The notes under the pieces were generated by a model that worked only from the letters and a program-made list of their open reading frames with translations, was not told the origin of the DNA and did no database searches. Positions 12,636 through 22,118 of a stretch of 64,000 bases of DNA are shown in pieces (positions within the stretch are counted from its first letter, which is position 1; each line of letters begins with the position of its first letter). The stretch is from Pseudomonas sp. Z8(2022). GTDB taxonomy: Bacteria > Pseudomonadota > Gammaproteobacteria > Pseudomonadales > Pseudomonadaceae. Made by a program: the position numbers and the translations under genes. Where the stretch lies: positions 2,852,001 to 2,916,000 of the forward strand of contig NZ_CP107549.1 of NCBI RefSeq assembly GCF_025837155.1, given 5' to 3'.

Positions 12636-12763
12636 TCTTTGCTCCTTCGAATTGGGTATGGCATCGATGGCAGTGAGGGGCCCGGGCCTTTTATGGATTG
12701 TAGAAGGCGGTGCTGCGCTGTCGTGTGGACAAGCGACAAAGGGGCCTTGGCTGGGTGAGCGGC

Positions 12764-12827
12764 ATTCTAGCGGCAGGCATTGAGGCGATATTTCCTCAAT
12801 GCGACAACTAATTACAGAAGCGCCGGA
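12764..12827 (-). promoter_or_regulatory. Predicted ArgR-dependent promoter of aotJQMP-argR
   Basis: On the minus strand TGTCGC-N8-AA occupies 12806 to 12791. A weaker half-site (TCCGGC-N8-AA) starts exactly 21 bases upstream at 12827. The -10 hexamer TAGAAT is at 12769-12764, 37 bases after the start of the strong half-site, identical spacing to the aruC promoter. No good -35 is present. The predicted leader is about 120 bases. Confidence 0.7.
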
Positions 12828-13080
12828 TGCGACGGGGGCGGATATTGACAGATCGCAAAAGCAGTGATCAAGAACAAACACAAAACGTATATACAAAGCA
12901 ATACTCGGGCCACAGATCGTTAAACGCCCGTTACATGGGCCTTTCAGCCTATGACGTCTGTCACGCAGCACTGAAAGGGGCACCTTATCGGAGCACTTGC
13001 GTTCCCTAAACGCCCAACCGGAGTGCGCGATGTTACCGCCTGCGCCCAGGCAATCCGCTGGCAGCTCCAGCGATTGCGGT
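12828..13080. other. Non-coding gap upstream of the aot promoter
   Basis: No gene, RNA or convincing terminator is visible in this stretch. It includes a locally AT-rich segment (about 12840-12910) that differs from the GC-rich surroundings and could be upstream activating DNA for aotJ. Confidence 0.5.
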
Positions 13081-13143
13081 GGCACAAGGCGGGCACACCC
13101 GCACTGTGCCTGCGCAATCGCGGCTAAAGCCGCTCCTACACCA
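13081..13143. repeat. Hairpin plus REP element at the amidase 3' end
   Basis: At 13081-13110 GGCACA..GCGGG pairs with CCCGC..TGTGCC around a CACA loop. Next to it, 13111-13143 carries the common Pseudomonas REP sequence, reading GTAGGAGCGGCTTTAGCCGCGA on the minus strand. The TAG stop codon of the amidase (13138-13136) is part of this REP. There is no T-run, so it is not a clear intrinsic terminator. Confidence 0.75.
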
Positions 13144-14839
13144 GCGGCGGCGTACGCGGCGGCACCAGGCGCTTGCTGCCGGTCGACTCATAGGCCGCTG
13201 CCAGTTGCAGCAGCGCATTGTCGTCATAGGCACGACCGGCAAAGGTCAGGCCGACCGGCATGCCGATATCGGCCATCACGCCCATAGGCACGGTGACGGT
13301 GGGCACGCCCTGGTGGCGAATGGCGAGGTTGCCGTTGGCAACCCAGATGCCGTTGCTCCAGGCGATATCGGCAGATGCCGGATTCACATCGGCATCGGCC
13401 GGTCCCACATCGGCCACGGTGGGGAACAGCACCGCATCCAGACCCAGCTGATCCATCCAGTCCTCCAGATCGATCTTGCGAATCTGCTCCAGGCCGCGCA
13501 GGCCATCGGGCAATGTGGCGATCTGATCCCAGGGTTTGATGCCGCGCTTGGCCATGTTGACGTACTCGTCCATGCCCGCCGCCAGATCGCCCTCGCGGTT
13601 CGGCAGCGTGCCCGGGTCATGCGGGAAGATCTGCGGGCCATCCACATCGGCCAGGCGATTGAGTTTCGGGTCGCCATTGGCGCGCAGGAAGTCGTCGAAG
13701 GCCCAGCCGCTCAGCTCCCACAACTCGTCATGCAGGAACTCGGGCGTGACGATGCCGCGATTGAACACGGTCGGCGCACCGGGGCGGTCGCCCTCGCAGT
13801 TGGATACCAGCGGAAAATCCACCTCGATCACCGTGGCGCCGGCCTTTTCCAGCGTTGCACGGGCCTTTTCCCACAGCTCGATCACCGAGGCACGGGTGTG
13901 GATGCGCTGACCAGTTGGCCCGCCGATGCCGGGCGACTCGCTGGTGCCGGCCAGCTCGTCCTTGTTGACGAACATTTTCGGCACGCCCAGGCGCTTGCCC
14001 TTGAGCGCATCAGCCCTGGCCGCGAGGGCCAGGTAGGACTCGGGACGCACCTCGGAAGCCTTGGGAATCGGCACCCAGGGCTGCAGACGCCAGAGGTCGC
14101 CCCGGGTGTCCGGATCATCGGCCACCACCACGTCGAGCACTTCCAGCAGATCGGCCATGGTCCGGGCGTAGGGCACCACCACGTCCATCGTCGGCGTCAG
14201 CGGCCAGTTGCCACGTACCGAGATCACCCCGCGCGACGGCGTGTAGGCACACAGGCCGTTGTTGGAAGCCGGGCCGCGCCCACTGGACCAGGTTTCCTCG
14301 GCCAGGCCGAAGGCGGAGAAGCTGGCAGCAGTGGCCGTACCGGCACCGTTGGACGAGCCGGAAGCGAAGGGCGCGGTCAGGTAATCTGCGTTGTACGGGC
14401 TTTCGGCGCGGCCGTATACACCGCGCTGCATGCCGCCGTTGGCCATCGGCGGCATGTTGGTCTTGCCCAGACAGATGGCGCCGGCGGCGCGCAGACGTTC
14501 AATGGTGAAGGCATCGCGCTGGGCCACCAGGTCCTTGAAAGCCGGGCTGCCGGAGGCGGCCGTCAGGCCCTTGACCAGGTAGCTGTCCTTGGCGGTGTAG
14601 GGAATGCCATCGAGCGGGCCGAGGGTCTCGCCACGGGCACGACGCGCATCGGAAGCCTCGGCCTCCTTCAGCGCATCGGGATTGCGCACCACCACTGCAT
14701 TGAGCTTGGTCGGCGTGTCCGGGCCATCGTAGGCATCGATACGTGCCAGATAGGCCTTGACCAGCTCGACCGCCGTGGTGCGGCCGGATTCGAGCGCGGC
14801 ACGCAGCTCGGCGATGGAAACTTCGGTTACCTCGATCAT
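13136..14839 (-). CDS. Amidase signature family hydrolase
   Basis: A 567-residue member of the amidase signature (GatA-like) superfamily, which hydrolyses amide bonds with a Ser-cisSer-Lys triad. The catalytic lysine is in [12 protein letters not shown] and the glycine/serine-rich signature is [14 protein letters not shown]. Many family members are aryl or aliphatic amidases; the substrate cannot be told. It stands alone, not beside gatB or gatC, so it is not the tRNA amidotransferase. The ribosome site is weak. It has no visible signal peptide. Confidence 0.85.
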   Translation of the reverse strand: MIEVTEVSIAELRAALESGRTTAVELVKAYLARIDAYDGPDTPTKLNAVVVRNPDALKEAEASDARRARGETLGPLDGIPYTAKDSYLVKGLTAASGSPAFKDLVAQRDAFTIERLRAAGAICLGKTNMPPMANGGMQRGVYGRAESPYNADYLTAPFASGSSNGAGTATAASFSAFGLAEETWSSGRGPASNNGLCAYTPSRGVISVRGNWPLTPTMDVVVPYARTMADLLEVLDVVVADDPDTRGDLWRLQPWVPIPKASEVRPESYLALAARADALKGKRLGVPKMFVNKDELAGTSESPGIGGPTGQRIHTRASVIELWEKARATLEKAGATVIEVDFPLVSNCEGDRPGAPTVFNRGIVTPEFLHDELWELSGWAFDDFLRANGDPKLNRLADVDGPQIFPHDPGTLPNREGDLAAGMDEYVNMAKRGIKPWDQIATLPDGLRGLEQIRKIDLEDWMDQLGLDAVLFPTVADVGPADADVNPASADIAWSNGIWVANGNLAIRHQGVPTVTVPMGVMADIGMPVGLTFAGRAYDDNALLQLAAAYESTGSKRLVPPRTPPLV

Positions 14840-15049
14840 GGTTCATCACTCATAGAAAACGGGCCGGCGCCTCATGGCCCCGGATATGAAAACAGCGCAT
14901 TTGCGGCCGACGCTTGCAGGCAGCTTCAGCCGCACAACCATGCGCCCGATGATACATGCCGCCAGCCCCTGACAGCAGCCCACCCGGATGGCCAGACAAC
15001 TCGTGGCCCTATACAGTCTCGACACTGCGCTACAGGTAAACCAAGGCTC

Positions 15050-15403
15050 ATGACCCGCGAACAACGCATCCAGCTGTGGTCGGCATTGTCGGAGGTATTC
15101 GTCGACAACGAAGTCAACTACGGCTTCATCGCCCATCAGCTGCAAGGTCATGACCGTGCCACGACAGAAGCGGCCTTCTACGAGGACGTCGCTCCGGCCT
15201 GCTACACCAACCTGCTCACCCCGATCCCGCCGATCTGGACCGGCTTCGACAGCACCTGGCTCTGCGAAACCATCGAGCAGGCCCGAATAGCCCGCAAACG
15301 CTCAGCGCTGCGCCGCCTGCGCGACCGGATCTTCATCGCCTATCTGCGCCGCGTACTGAAATCGGAATGGGCCAAAATCACGCAAGAGGCGGATCGCCTG
15401 TAA
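15050..15403 (+). CDS. DUF7079-like protein, 117 residues
   Basis: A small soluble protein starting MTREQRIQLWSALSEVF with a central NLLTPIPPIWTGFD segment and a basic C-terminus (RRLRDRIFIAYLRRV). The pattern fits the uncharacterised DUF7079 family, recognised from memory. The ATG at 15050 is behind CCAAGG. The open frame extends 1.9 kb further upstream, but that part is antisense to the amidase and is not coding. Function is unknown. Confidence 0.75.
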   Translation: MTREQRIQLWSALSEVFVDNEVNYGFIAHQLQGHDRATTEAAFYEDVAPACYTNLLTPIPPIWTGFDSTWLCETIEQARIARKRSALRRLRDRIFIAYLRRVLKSEWAKITQEADRL

Positions 15404-15464
15404 GCCCAACCGCGATCTGCTGCTATGTTCAGTTCCTGCACGCCCAACCACTGGAGGACGAGAG

Positions 15465-15854
15465 ATGGAACGACTCACCGGAGGCTGCCTTTGCGGCCAG
15501 GTACGTTTCGAAACCAGCGGCCAGCCTTATCGGGTCGGCGTCTGCCACTGCATGGATTGCCGCAAGCACCACGGCGCCCTCTTTCACACGTCGGCGATAT
15601 TCCCGCAGGACGCCGTGACGATAGAGGGCGAGACCGGCCAGTACGCCGGCCGCCATTTCTGCCCGCGCTGTGGGTCATCGGTGTTCGGACGCTCGGCGGA
15701 TGAAATCGAAGTGAATGTCGGCTCGCTGGATGAGCCGGACCGCTTCACCCCGACCTACGAACTCTGGACCATCCGTCGCGAGGCCTGGCTGCCGCCCTTC
15801 CCCTTTGCCCGGCATTACCCGCGCGACCGCGACACCGGCAGCCGCTACGAGTGA
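15465..15854 (+). CDS. GFA family zinc protein
   Basis: A 129-residue protein of the Gfa (glutathione-dependent formaldehyde-activating enzyme-like) fold, also called CENP-V/GFA. Zinc ligands are visible as GGCLCGQVRF, CHCMDCRKHHG and HFCPRCGSSVFG. Most members are of unknown activity and the formaldehyde function is not general, so no reaction is assigned. The ATG follows GGACGAGAG. It ends ten bases from the convergent methyltransferase gene. Confidence 0.88.
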   Translation: MERLTGGCLCGQVRFETSGQPYRVGVCHCMDCRKHHGALFHTSAIFPQDAVTIEGETGQYAGRHFCPRCGSSVFGRSADEIEVNVGSLDEPDRFTPTYELWTIRREAWLPPFPFARHYPRDRDTGSRYE

Positions 15855-15864
15855 CCGCGGCGTC

Positions 15865-16569
15865 TTACGCAAGCACCGCCCGCTGGCACACCCAACCGTG
15901 CATCAGCCCCGCCTGGAAGAACTGCGTCGGCGCCGTGAAACCGCCCGCCTGAATGATGTCGGCCACCTGCGGTGCCGGCAGCACAGCCACGTCACGTGCA
16001 TAGGCCGCTCGCGCCCGTTCCAGCATCTGCGCATCGACGCCGGCAGACGACATCAGCGTCATCCAGCTGGGCAGCAGCACCTCGTAGTCGGACGATTGGG
16101 TGTCCGATGCCAGGTCGGCATTGGCCAACAGCCCGCCCGGCGTCAGGCGCTGGGCGATCTGGCGGAAGAAGCCGATACGCGCCTGTACCTCGGTGAGGAA
16201 CTGCGAGACCAGAAAACAGGTGGCACCGTCATGATCCTGACCTGCCGCCAGCGTTTCCAGATAGCCCTCGTGATAGTCGCAACGATGCGCAAAGCCGCCA
16301 CGCTCAGCGCGCTGGCGACACACATCCAGCATCGCCCCGGATGGGTCGAGTGCGGTGAAGCGCCAACCGGGAAAGCGTTCCGCCAGATGAGCGATCTCCG
16401 CCCCCGTACCGGCGCCCACGCAAAGAATCCGCGCATCGGCCGGCAAGCCGCCGAACAAGGCATCGAGCAGCAGATACAACGCCTCGCGAATCGGTGTCAT
16501 CCCTGCCCATTGCCGGTCGTAGCCTGCCGCCTGCTGGTCGAACAGCGCCTTGATTTCCTCGTCACGCAT
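15865..16569 (-). CDS. Class I SAM-dependent methyltransferase
   Basis: A 234-residue methyltransferase. Motif I is ILCVGAGTGAEIAHLA and the acidic residue after strand 2 is in FTALDPSGAML, both needed to bind S-adenosylmethionine. Overall layout resembles the CmoA/UbiE-like type 11/12 methyltransferases, but the acceptor cannot be predicted. The ATG at 16569 (MRDEEIKALF) was chosen for its GGAGGG ribosome site; the frame is open nine codons further up. Confidence 0.82.
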   Translation of the reverse strand: MRDEEIKALFDQQAAGYDRQWAGMTPIREALYLLLDALFGGLPADARILCVGAGTGAEIAHLAERFPGWRFTALDPSGAMLDVCRQRAERGGFAHRCDYHEGYLETLAAGQDHDGATCFLVSQFLTEVQARIGFFRQIAQRLTPGGLLANADLASDTQSSDYEVLLPSWMTLMSSAGVDAQMLERARAAYARDVAVLPAPQVADIIQAGGFTAPTQFFQAGLMHGWVCQRAVLA

Positions 16570-16766
16570 GGCGAACCCTCCGTCGAATGATCGCACTCAC
16601 CGGTTCCAGTATCCCAGAGCTGTCAAGTCCTCCCGCCGCCGTCACTGAAAGAGAAAGGGAATCGACCACAGCTCGAGGAGGCGGCTGATCCGCCAATGAT
16701 CAATTCGCGGGCACTTTGCCAGAACCTCGGGGGACTAATGGGCATGCCCTCCCCAGCGGACCCGAT

Positions 16767-17828
16767 ATGCAGAACCCGACCTTCGAACAGAAAGCCTTCA
16801 TCCTGCTGCTGATTCTGGTGACCATCGCCTTCTTCTGGATACTGCTGCCATTCTATGGCGCCGTGTTCTGGGCCGTGGTGCTGGCGGTGGTGTTCGCTCC
16901 GCTGCAGGAACGCCTGATCCGCCGCACGGACGGCCGAAACAATCAGGCAACCCTGTTGACCACGATCATCTGCCTGCTGGTGGCCATCCTGCCGGTGATC
17001 TTCATCATCTCGGCGGTGGTGGCCGAAGGCGCTTCGCTCTATCAGAGGCTGGAGTCCGGCGAACTGGATATCGGCACCTATGTCACCAGTGCCATCCAGA
17101 TGCTGCCACCATCGATACAGGAGCAGCTGGACCGTGTCGGCATGAGCGACCTCGACGGCCTGCGCGAGAAGATATCGACCGGGGCCATGGCCGGCAGCCA
17201 GTACCTGGCCACCAAGGTGTTCGCCATTGGCCAGGGTACTTTTGAATTCTTCATCAGCTTCTTCGTCATGCTGTACCTGCTGTTCTTCCTGCTGCGCGAC
17301 GGCAAGGAGCTGGTCTACAAGATCCGCAGCACCATTCCGCTGGCCGACACCACCAAGCGTCGCCTGCAGATCAAGTTCACCCGCGTGGTACGCGCCACCG
17401 TCAAGGGCAACGTGCTGGTAGCCGCAGTACAGGGCGCACTCGGAGGTCTGATTTTCTGGGTACTGGGCATCAGCAGCCCGCTGCTGTGGGGTGTGCTGAT
17501 GGCGTTCCTGTCACTGCTGCCGGCAGCCGGTGCCGGGGTCATCTGGGTGCCGGTAGCCGTGTACCTGATGTTGAGCGGCAGCCTCTGGCAGGGCGTGATT
17601 CTCACCGCCTTCGGCGTACTGGTGATTGGTCTGGTGGACAACATCCTGCGCCCCATCCTGGTCGGCAAGGACACCCGCATGCCCGACTACCTGATCCTCA
17701 TTTCCACCCTTGGCGGGCTGGCCCTGCTGGGCCTCAACGGCTTCGTGATCGGGCCGCTGGTTGCGGCGCTGTTCGTATCCAGCTGGAACCTGTTCGGCGG
17801 TAAGAAGAAGGTCAGGCTGCCGGACTGA
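16767..17828 (+). CDS. AI-2E family (PerM-type) permease
   Basis: A 353-residue integral membrane protein of the AI-2E transporter/PerM family. Two hydrophobic segments lie near the N-terminus, then a soluble helical stretch, then several further segments including LLPAAGAGVIWVPVAVYL and the conserved block LVDNILRPILVG. Members export diverse solutes or act as Na+/H+ antiporters, so no substrate is assigned. The ATG at 16767 (MQNPTFEQK) has only a weak AGCGGA upstream; a TTG at 16716 in the same frame is possible. Confidence 0.85.
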   Translation: MQNPTFEQKAFILLLILVTIAFFWILLPFYGAVFWAVVLAVVFAPLQERLIRRTDGRNNQATLLTTIICLLVAILPVIFIISAVVAEGASLYQRLESGELDIGTYVTSAIQMLPPSIQEQLDRVGMSDLDGLREKISTGAMAGSQYLATKVFAIGQGTFEFFISFFVMLYLLFFLLRDGKELVYKIRSTIPLADTTKRRLQIKFTRVVRATVKGNVLVAAVQGALGGLIFWVLGISSPLLWGVLMAFLSLLPAAGAGVIWVPVAVYLMLSGSLWQGVILTAFGVLVIGLVDNILRPILVGKDTRMPDYLILISTLGGLALLGLNGFVIGPLVAALFVSSWNLFGGKKKVRLPD

Positions 17829-18083
17829 AGCCAGCGGCATGCGCCATGCCGGCGGGCAGACAGGCGATTCGCGCACCTCGGTAACTACTGCTGCGTCGGG
17901 ATCTTCGCTGCGCAGATTCGGAGCACCGCTGTGCAATGCCCGCCGTAATTGGCCTGACATGGCGAAGACGCCGAGTGGTTTCAGCTCCCCACCTGAGAAA
18001 AACACTGAATGACCGGGACGTCCGCAGTCTAAATCCTTGTTCCCCGCCCGTTTCTCCCCCAGCCAGACAGTCGAGCGACACCG

Positions 18084-18629
18084 ATGAAGACCTCGCGAAT
18101 CATCACCTCCGATACGCACGACAGACAACGCGAGACACAGGCGCAGCTGATGATTTTCGGCACCCCGAAGGAGCGCCTCGATTTCTATCGGCGGGAAATC
18201 CAGTACGAAACCAGTCTGCTGGCCGGGCGCACCAATTCCTATCTGACGGCGCAGTCGTTTCTGGTGATCGCCTACGCCTCGTCGATGGCCAATCTGAACG
18301 AAAACTGGGGAGCACTCTTCACCCTGGTGGTTCCGGCGCTGTTCACCCTGCTGGGCATCATCAGTTCCCTGCACGCCTGGCCGGGGATCAGGGCTTCCGC
18401 CACCATCATCGAGCACTGGCACTACAAACAGGAGCAGTTGTTGCGCGCCGATCCCGAGTTCGGCCACGCCTATGACGACTCCCCGTTGTTCAGCGAGCAG
18501 GAGGCCAGCAGGGAGAGCACCTACAAGTCGCTGCTGTTCTTTCTGCGCTCGCCCTGGCTATTCATCGTTTTCTGGAGCGTGCTGGGCGTGTTCTCCATCT
18601 GGTTGCAGCTGCCCTCTGCAAAGCTGTGA
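18084..18629 (+). CDS. Unknown 181-residue membrane protein with three predicted TM helices
   Basis: Not recognised. The N-terminal 50 residues are polar and helical. Then come two adjacent hydrophobic segments (about 56-72 and 77-97), a polar helical stretch with acidic residues (about 105-150), and a third segment (about 155-173) near the end. A motif LLAGRTNSYLTAQSFL just before the first segment resembles other small uncharacterised bacterial membrane proteins. The layout is loosely like SLATT two-TM effectors, but no partner nucleotide synthase or SLOG protein is nearby, so that is not claimed. A 255-base gap upstream shows no clear promoter. Confidence 0.75.
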   Translation: MKTSRIITSDTHDRQRETQAQLMIFGTPKERLDFYRREIQYETSLLAGRTNSYLTAQSFLVIAYASSMANLNENWGALFTLVVPALFTLLGIISSLHAWPGIRASATIIEHWHYKQEQLLRADPEFGHAYDDSPLFSEQEASRESTYKSLLFFLRSPWLFIVFWSVLGVFSIWLQLPSAKL

Positions 18630-18762
18630 CCCGGTCGGCTGGCCAGGCAGCGGTCAATCAGTTCGAACTTCTGCTTGTTGCGCCTTTCAATCCTGATACA
18701 TGCGCGTTCGCCAACGCGATCACTCACTGCGCCAATCGGGCGCATCAGCGGAGGTATCGATC

Positions 18763-19323
18763 ATGAGTTCGAATCTGCAAGGCAGGAAGGTACTGTTCAT
18801 TACCGCCAACACCGGTATCGAGCGCGACGAACTGCTCAAGCCGATGCAGGCCCTGAAGGATCAGGGCGCGAGCGTCACCCATGCCAGCATCAAGGGCGGC
18901 GAGGCCGAAACCTGGCTGAAGGACAGCGAGAAGGACGTCAGCGTGCAGTCCGACACTCAACTCAAGGGGCTAAGCGCTGCTGACTATGACCTGCTGGTGA
19001 TCCCTGGCGGCACGGTGAATGCCGACACCCTGCGCCAGGACGAAGATGCACAGCGCCTGGTGCAGGAATTCCGCGAGGCCGGCAAGACGGTCGCGGCGAT
19101 CTGCCATGGCCCCTGGCTGCTGATCGATGCCGGCGTGGTGCCGGGCAAGGTGATGACGTCCTACTCCAGCGTGCGTCTGGACCTGGCCAACGCCGGTGCC
19201 AGCTGGGTGGACGCCGAAGTGCAGGTCTGCCCGGGGCAGAACTGGACGCTGATCACATCGCGCACCCCGGACGACATCCCCGCCTTCAACAACGCGATCA
19301 GCCAGGCGCTGCAGGCTGCCTGA
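18763..19323 (+). CDS. DJ-1/PfpI family protein (YhbO-like)
   Basis: A 186-residue single-domain DJ-1/PfpI protein. The nucleophile cysteine and its histidine are in AICHGPWLL and the upstream helix carries VIPGGTVNADTLR. Close relatives such as PfpI/YhbO are reported as intracellular proteases, or as deglycases in stress protection; this activity is disputed. The ATG at 18763 has a strong GGAGG ribosome site eight bases upstream. It is monocistronic. Confidence 0.88.
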   Translation: MSSNLQGRKVLFITANTGIERDELLKPMQALKDQGASVTHASIKGGEAETWLKDSEKDVSVQSDTQLKGLSAADYDLLVIPGGTVNADTLRQDEDAQRLVQEFREAGKTVAAICHGPWLLIDAGVVPGKVMTSYSSVRLDLANAGASWVDAEVQVCPGQNWTLITSRTPDDIPAFNNAISQALQAA

Positions 19324-19363
19324 CCAGCCCCGCTGGCCGGCAGAGCACTGCAGCATCTGCCGG

Positions 19364-20107
19364 CTACAGCAGCCTGGCCAGCGACAGCACCACCAGAATC
19401 AGCCCGGACAGGCTCAACAGGCTCAGCAGCACCCGCCGAAAGCCCTGGTCGCTGACGCGCCGGTACAGACGCAGGCCGATCAGCGTCGGCCCCAGCACCG
19501 CGACGATCACCAGCGGGAACAGGCTCAGTGCCTCCGTGGTGATGGTGCCCGAGACCAGGTACACGGCCATCGTCAACAGGTGCATGGACAGGTTGAATCC
19601 CTGAATCACGCTGCGCTGAGTGTCGCGATCCCAACCCTTGAGCGCCGCCCACAATACCGGTGCCGGGCCGGTCAGGCCGCCTAGCCCGCCCATTACCCCG
19701 CCAACCACGCCGACACCGGCATTGGCGCAACGCCCGCCCCAGGCGATGCGCGGCAGTTCGCGGGACAACAGCATCAGCGGGCACCACACCAGCAGCAGGA
19801 CGCCAACGCCCAGGCGAAACAGGGTCGGATCCAGCAGGTGCAGCAGCGCCACGCCCAATGGCACGCCCAGCAGGCCGCCGGCCAGCATCGGCAGCAGCAG
19901 CTGACGATTGAAGCCCTGGCGCAGCGACCGGATCGCCAGCAACTGACCGGTAAGCGAACCGCAGACGATCAACGGACCGGTCAGAGTGGGATCAAGCAGC
20001 CACGCCCAGACGGCCATCGCCACCAGGCCGAAGTTCGATCCCGAGAGTCCCTGCACGAAGCCGGCGAGCGCAGCGCCGAGCAACACGATAACGATGAGAT
20101 TTTCCAT
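19364..20107 (-). CDS. TauE/SafE family permease
   Basis: A 247-residue polytopic membrane protein with about eight hydrophobic segments. The glycine-rich GGVMGGLGGLTGPAPVLW repeat is typical of the TauE/SafE (DUF81) family, which exports sulfite, sulfoacetate or related anions. There is no sulfur gene nearby, so the substrate is open. It is convergent with the PfpI gene and divergent from the S8 protease gene. Confidence 0.88.
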   Translation of the reverse strand: MENLIVIVLLGAALAGFVQGLSGSNFGLVAMAVWAWLLDPTLTGPLIVCGSLTGQLLAIRSLRQGFNRQLLLPMLAGGLLGVPLGVALLHLLDPTLFRLGVGVLLLVWCPLMLLSRELPRIAWGGRCANAGVGVVGGVMGGLGGLTGPAPVLWAALKGWDRDTQRSVIQGFNLSMHLLTMAVYLVSGTITTEALSLFPLVIVAVLGPTLIGLRLYRRVSDQGFRRVLLSLLSLSGLILVVLSLARLL

Positions 20108-20341
20108 GGGATCAGCGACCTGCTCCCCGCCTGGTTGGGTACTGCCTGAAATACGCCACCATCTTGGCCTCTGCCCTGCGTTCGGGCGGGCAGGATAAAC
20201 GCGACAGGCTCGTTACGGAAACAGCGGCATCCGCAACTCATGCAGTGCAGATCACTCCCCTGCGAGCGCTCATGCGAGCTGAACAAAAGCCCGGCCAGGG
20301 CAGTCGGAAAATCACAAGCATCGCCAAGGAGGCCTCGTCCC

Positions 20342-22114
20342 ATGCTGCCGAAAATCGCCTTGTTCTGCGCCCTCGCGCTGAGCGCCTGCTGCGTTGTGGC
20401 CAGCACAGAGCAACCGCTGCGCATCGAAGGTCTGCAGCGCTGCGGCAACCTGCTCGAACATGACCGCCAGCAATGGTGCATGCAGGTGCGCGGCCTGGGC
20501 GAGCAGATGCCGACGCTCAGGCTCGGCGGCACCAAGCTGCCGGCCTCGGTGATCGAGCGCAGCGAGAACGGCCTGCGTCTCGAGCTACGACGCGGCGAGC
20601 ACCGCAGCGCCCCGCTGTGGCTGGAGGATGGCTCGCGTGCGAGCAACCCGGTCTGGCTGTCGCTCAACAGCAGCCATGTGGTCGCGGCTGGGCCGGACGA
20701 AGTGGCGAAGAACATGGACGGTCTGACCACCTACGTCGATCTGGTCAGCCTGCTGATCGAGGAGAAGCACGAAGGCCTCGATGAGGCCAGGCGCCTGGCG
20801 AAGAAATACGATGCCAAGGTGGTCGGCGCCATCCCGCCCCTGAATGTGTACCAGCTGCGCCTGCCGGTGAAGAACCTCACCGAACGCGATGCGCTGGTGC
20901 TGCGCATCGGTAATGAAACCAGCGTCGACGCCGTGATCGTAGAGGAAAGTGCCCCCGAACGTGGCGAGGAAAGTGAAGACCCGCGCAAGCCGGCGCGCAA
21001 ACCGCAGAAAAACTCCGAAGAATGGGCGGCCAACCGTTTCATGGATGCGGTGAACTACTACCAGCGGCGTATTCCCGCAGGCGATTCGCCGATAGAAACC
21101 GAGCGGATCCGTGTTGGCGTGATCGAGCGCAACCTCGACTTCGACTCGCCTGACTTTGCCGACTACCTGGGTGCCTGCCCGGACGGCAAACCGCGCACCT
21201 GTTTGTATGCCCGGGACGCCGACGAGCCGGATAACCACGGCAGCACTGTCGCCGGCATTCTGGCCGCGCACTGGGACAAGGGCGGCAACACCGGTTTCCT
21301 GCGTGGGCTGGACAAGGCCAGCAATGGCTTCGACGTCATAGTCGAACGCAATTCCGATGCCGGCATCACGGCCAATATCGCCGCCTCGGTCAATCTGGTG
21401 GAAGACGGCGTGCGCGTTCTCAACTGGAGTTGGGGCATTCACCGCGTCGGCACGCGCAATGTCGAGGGCAACGAGATCGAATCACTGGTGCGCTCGGGCA
21501 TCGCCATGAGCGGCTATGAGGAGTTGCTGGAGGAATTCTTCCTGTGGCTGCGCGAAGAACACCCGGACGTGCTGGTAATCAACTCCGCCGGCAACGGCGC
21601 TTCCTACTCCGGCAGAGACGAGTACCGCCTGCCCTCCTCATTCATCACCGAACAACTGCTGGTGGTTGGCGGGCACCAGCGCAGCAAGAAGGACGAAGTT
21701 GAAGTCGATGATCCGGGCTATGCGGTCAAACGCGACTCATCCAATGTCGACATGCGCGTCGATATCACCGCTGCGGCCTGTGCCCAGGCCTCGACTCATG
21801 AAGTCGATGCAACCGGCGATGTGCATTGCGGCACCTCCTACGCCACGCCACTGGTGACCGGTGTGGTCGCTGCAATGCTGTCGATCAACCCGCAGCTGCA
21901 ACCGGAGCAGGTGCGCATGCTGCTAAGGCGCAGCGCCATGACCATCGGCGGCGAGTACGACTTCGAACCGATGGACGCCGAGGACCTGACCGCGCCCATT
22001 CTGCCGTCCGAACGCAACTACGAGCTGAGCGACGAGGACGTCGGCCGCTCAGCGCGTCTGGACATGCAGAAGGCGCTGGACCTGGCGGTGCAGAGCCGCG
22101 ACCGCGTGCGTTGA
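20342..22114 (+). CDS. Subtilisin-like (S8) lipoprotein protease with a Glu in place of the catalytic Asp
   Basis: A 590-residue exported S8 family protein. The ATG at 20342 follows AAGGAGG. The signal sequence ends in a lipobox L13-S14-A15-C16, so it is probably a lipoprotein. Residues about 130-202 resemble an S8 prodomain (YDAKVVGAIPPLNVYQLRLP). The protease domain spans about 256-535, with H299 in DNHGSTVAGI, oxyanion N418 in INSAGNGA and S499 in GTSYATP. At the position of the catalytic Asp (VIDTG in normal members) the sequence is VIERN, giving E262. It could be an active variant or a degenerate one. A Glu/Arg-rich linker (about 200-230) separates prodomain and catalytic domain. Confidence 0.85.
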   Translation: MLPKIALFCALALSACCVVASTEQPLRIEGLQRCGNLLEHDRQQWCMQVRGLGEQMPTLRLGGTKLPASVIERSENGLRLELRRGEHRSAPLWLEDGSRASNPVWLSLNSSHVVAAGPDEVAKNMDGLTTYVDLVSLLIEEKHEGLDEARRLAKKYDAKVVGAIPPLNVYQLRLPVKNLTERDALVLRIGNETSVDAVIVEESAPERGEESEDPRKPARKPQKNSEEWAANRFMDAVNYYQRRIPAGDSPIETERIRVGVIERNLDFDSPDFADYLGACPDGKPRTCLYARDADEPDNHGSTVAGILAAHWDKGGNTGFLRGLDKASNGFDVIVERNSDAGITANIAASVNLVEDGVRVLNWSWGIHRVGTRNVEGNEIESLVRSGIAMSGYEELLEEFFLWLREEHPDVLVINSAGNGASYSGRDEYRLPSSFITEQLLVVGGHQRSKKDEVEVDDPGYAVKRDSSNVDMRVDITAAACAQASTHEVDATGDVHCGTSYATPLVTGVVAAMLSINPQLQPEQVRMLLRRSAMTIGGEYDFEPMDAEDLTAPILPSERNYELSDEDVGRSARLDMQKALDLAVQSRDRVR

Positions 22115-22118
22115 CCCC

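Noticed and set aside
12636..13085. Upstream extension of the aotJ frame
   Set aside because: The signal peptide and ribosome site set the start at 12635; the upstream part contains the ArgR site and -10.
13079..15403. A 774-codon open frame on the plus strand across the amidase region
   Set aside because: Its first 1.9 kb is antisense to the clearly coding amidase and has no recognisable domain; only the last 117 codons (from 15050) are a real gene.
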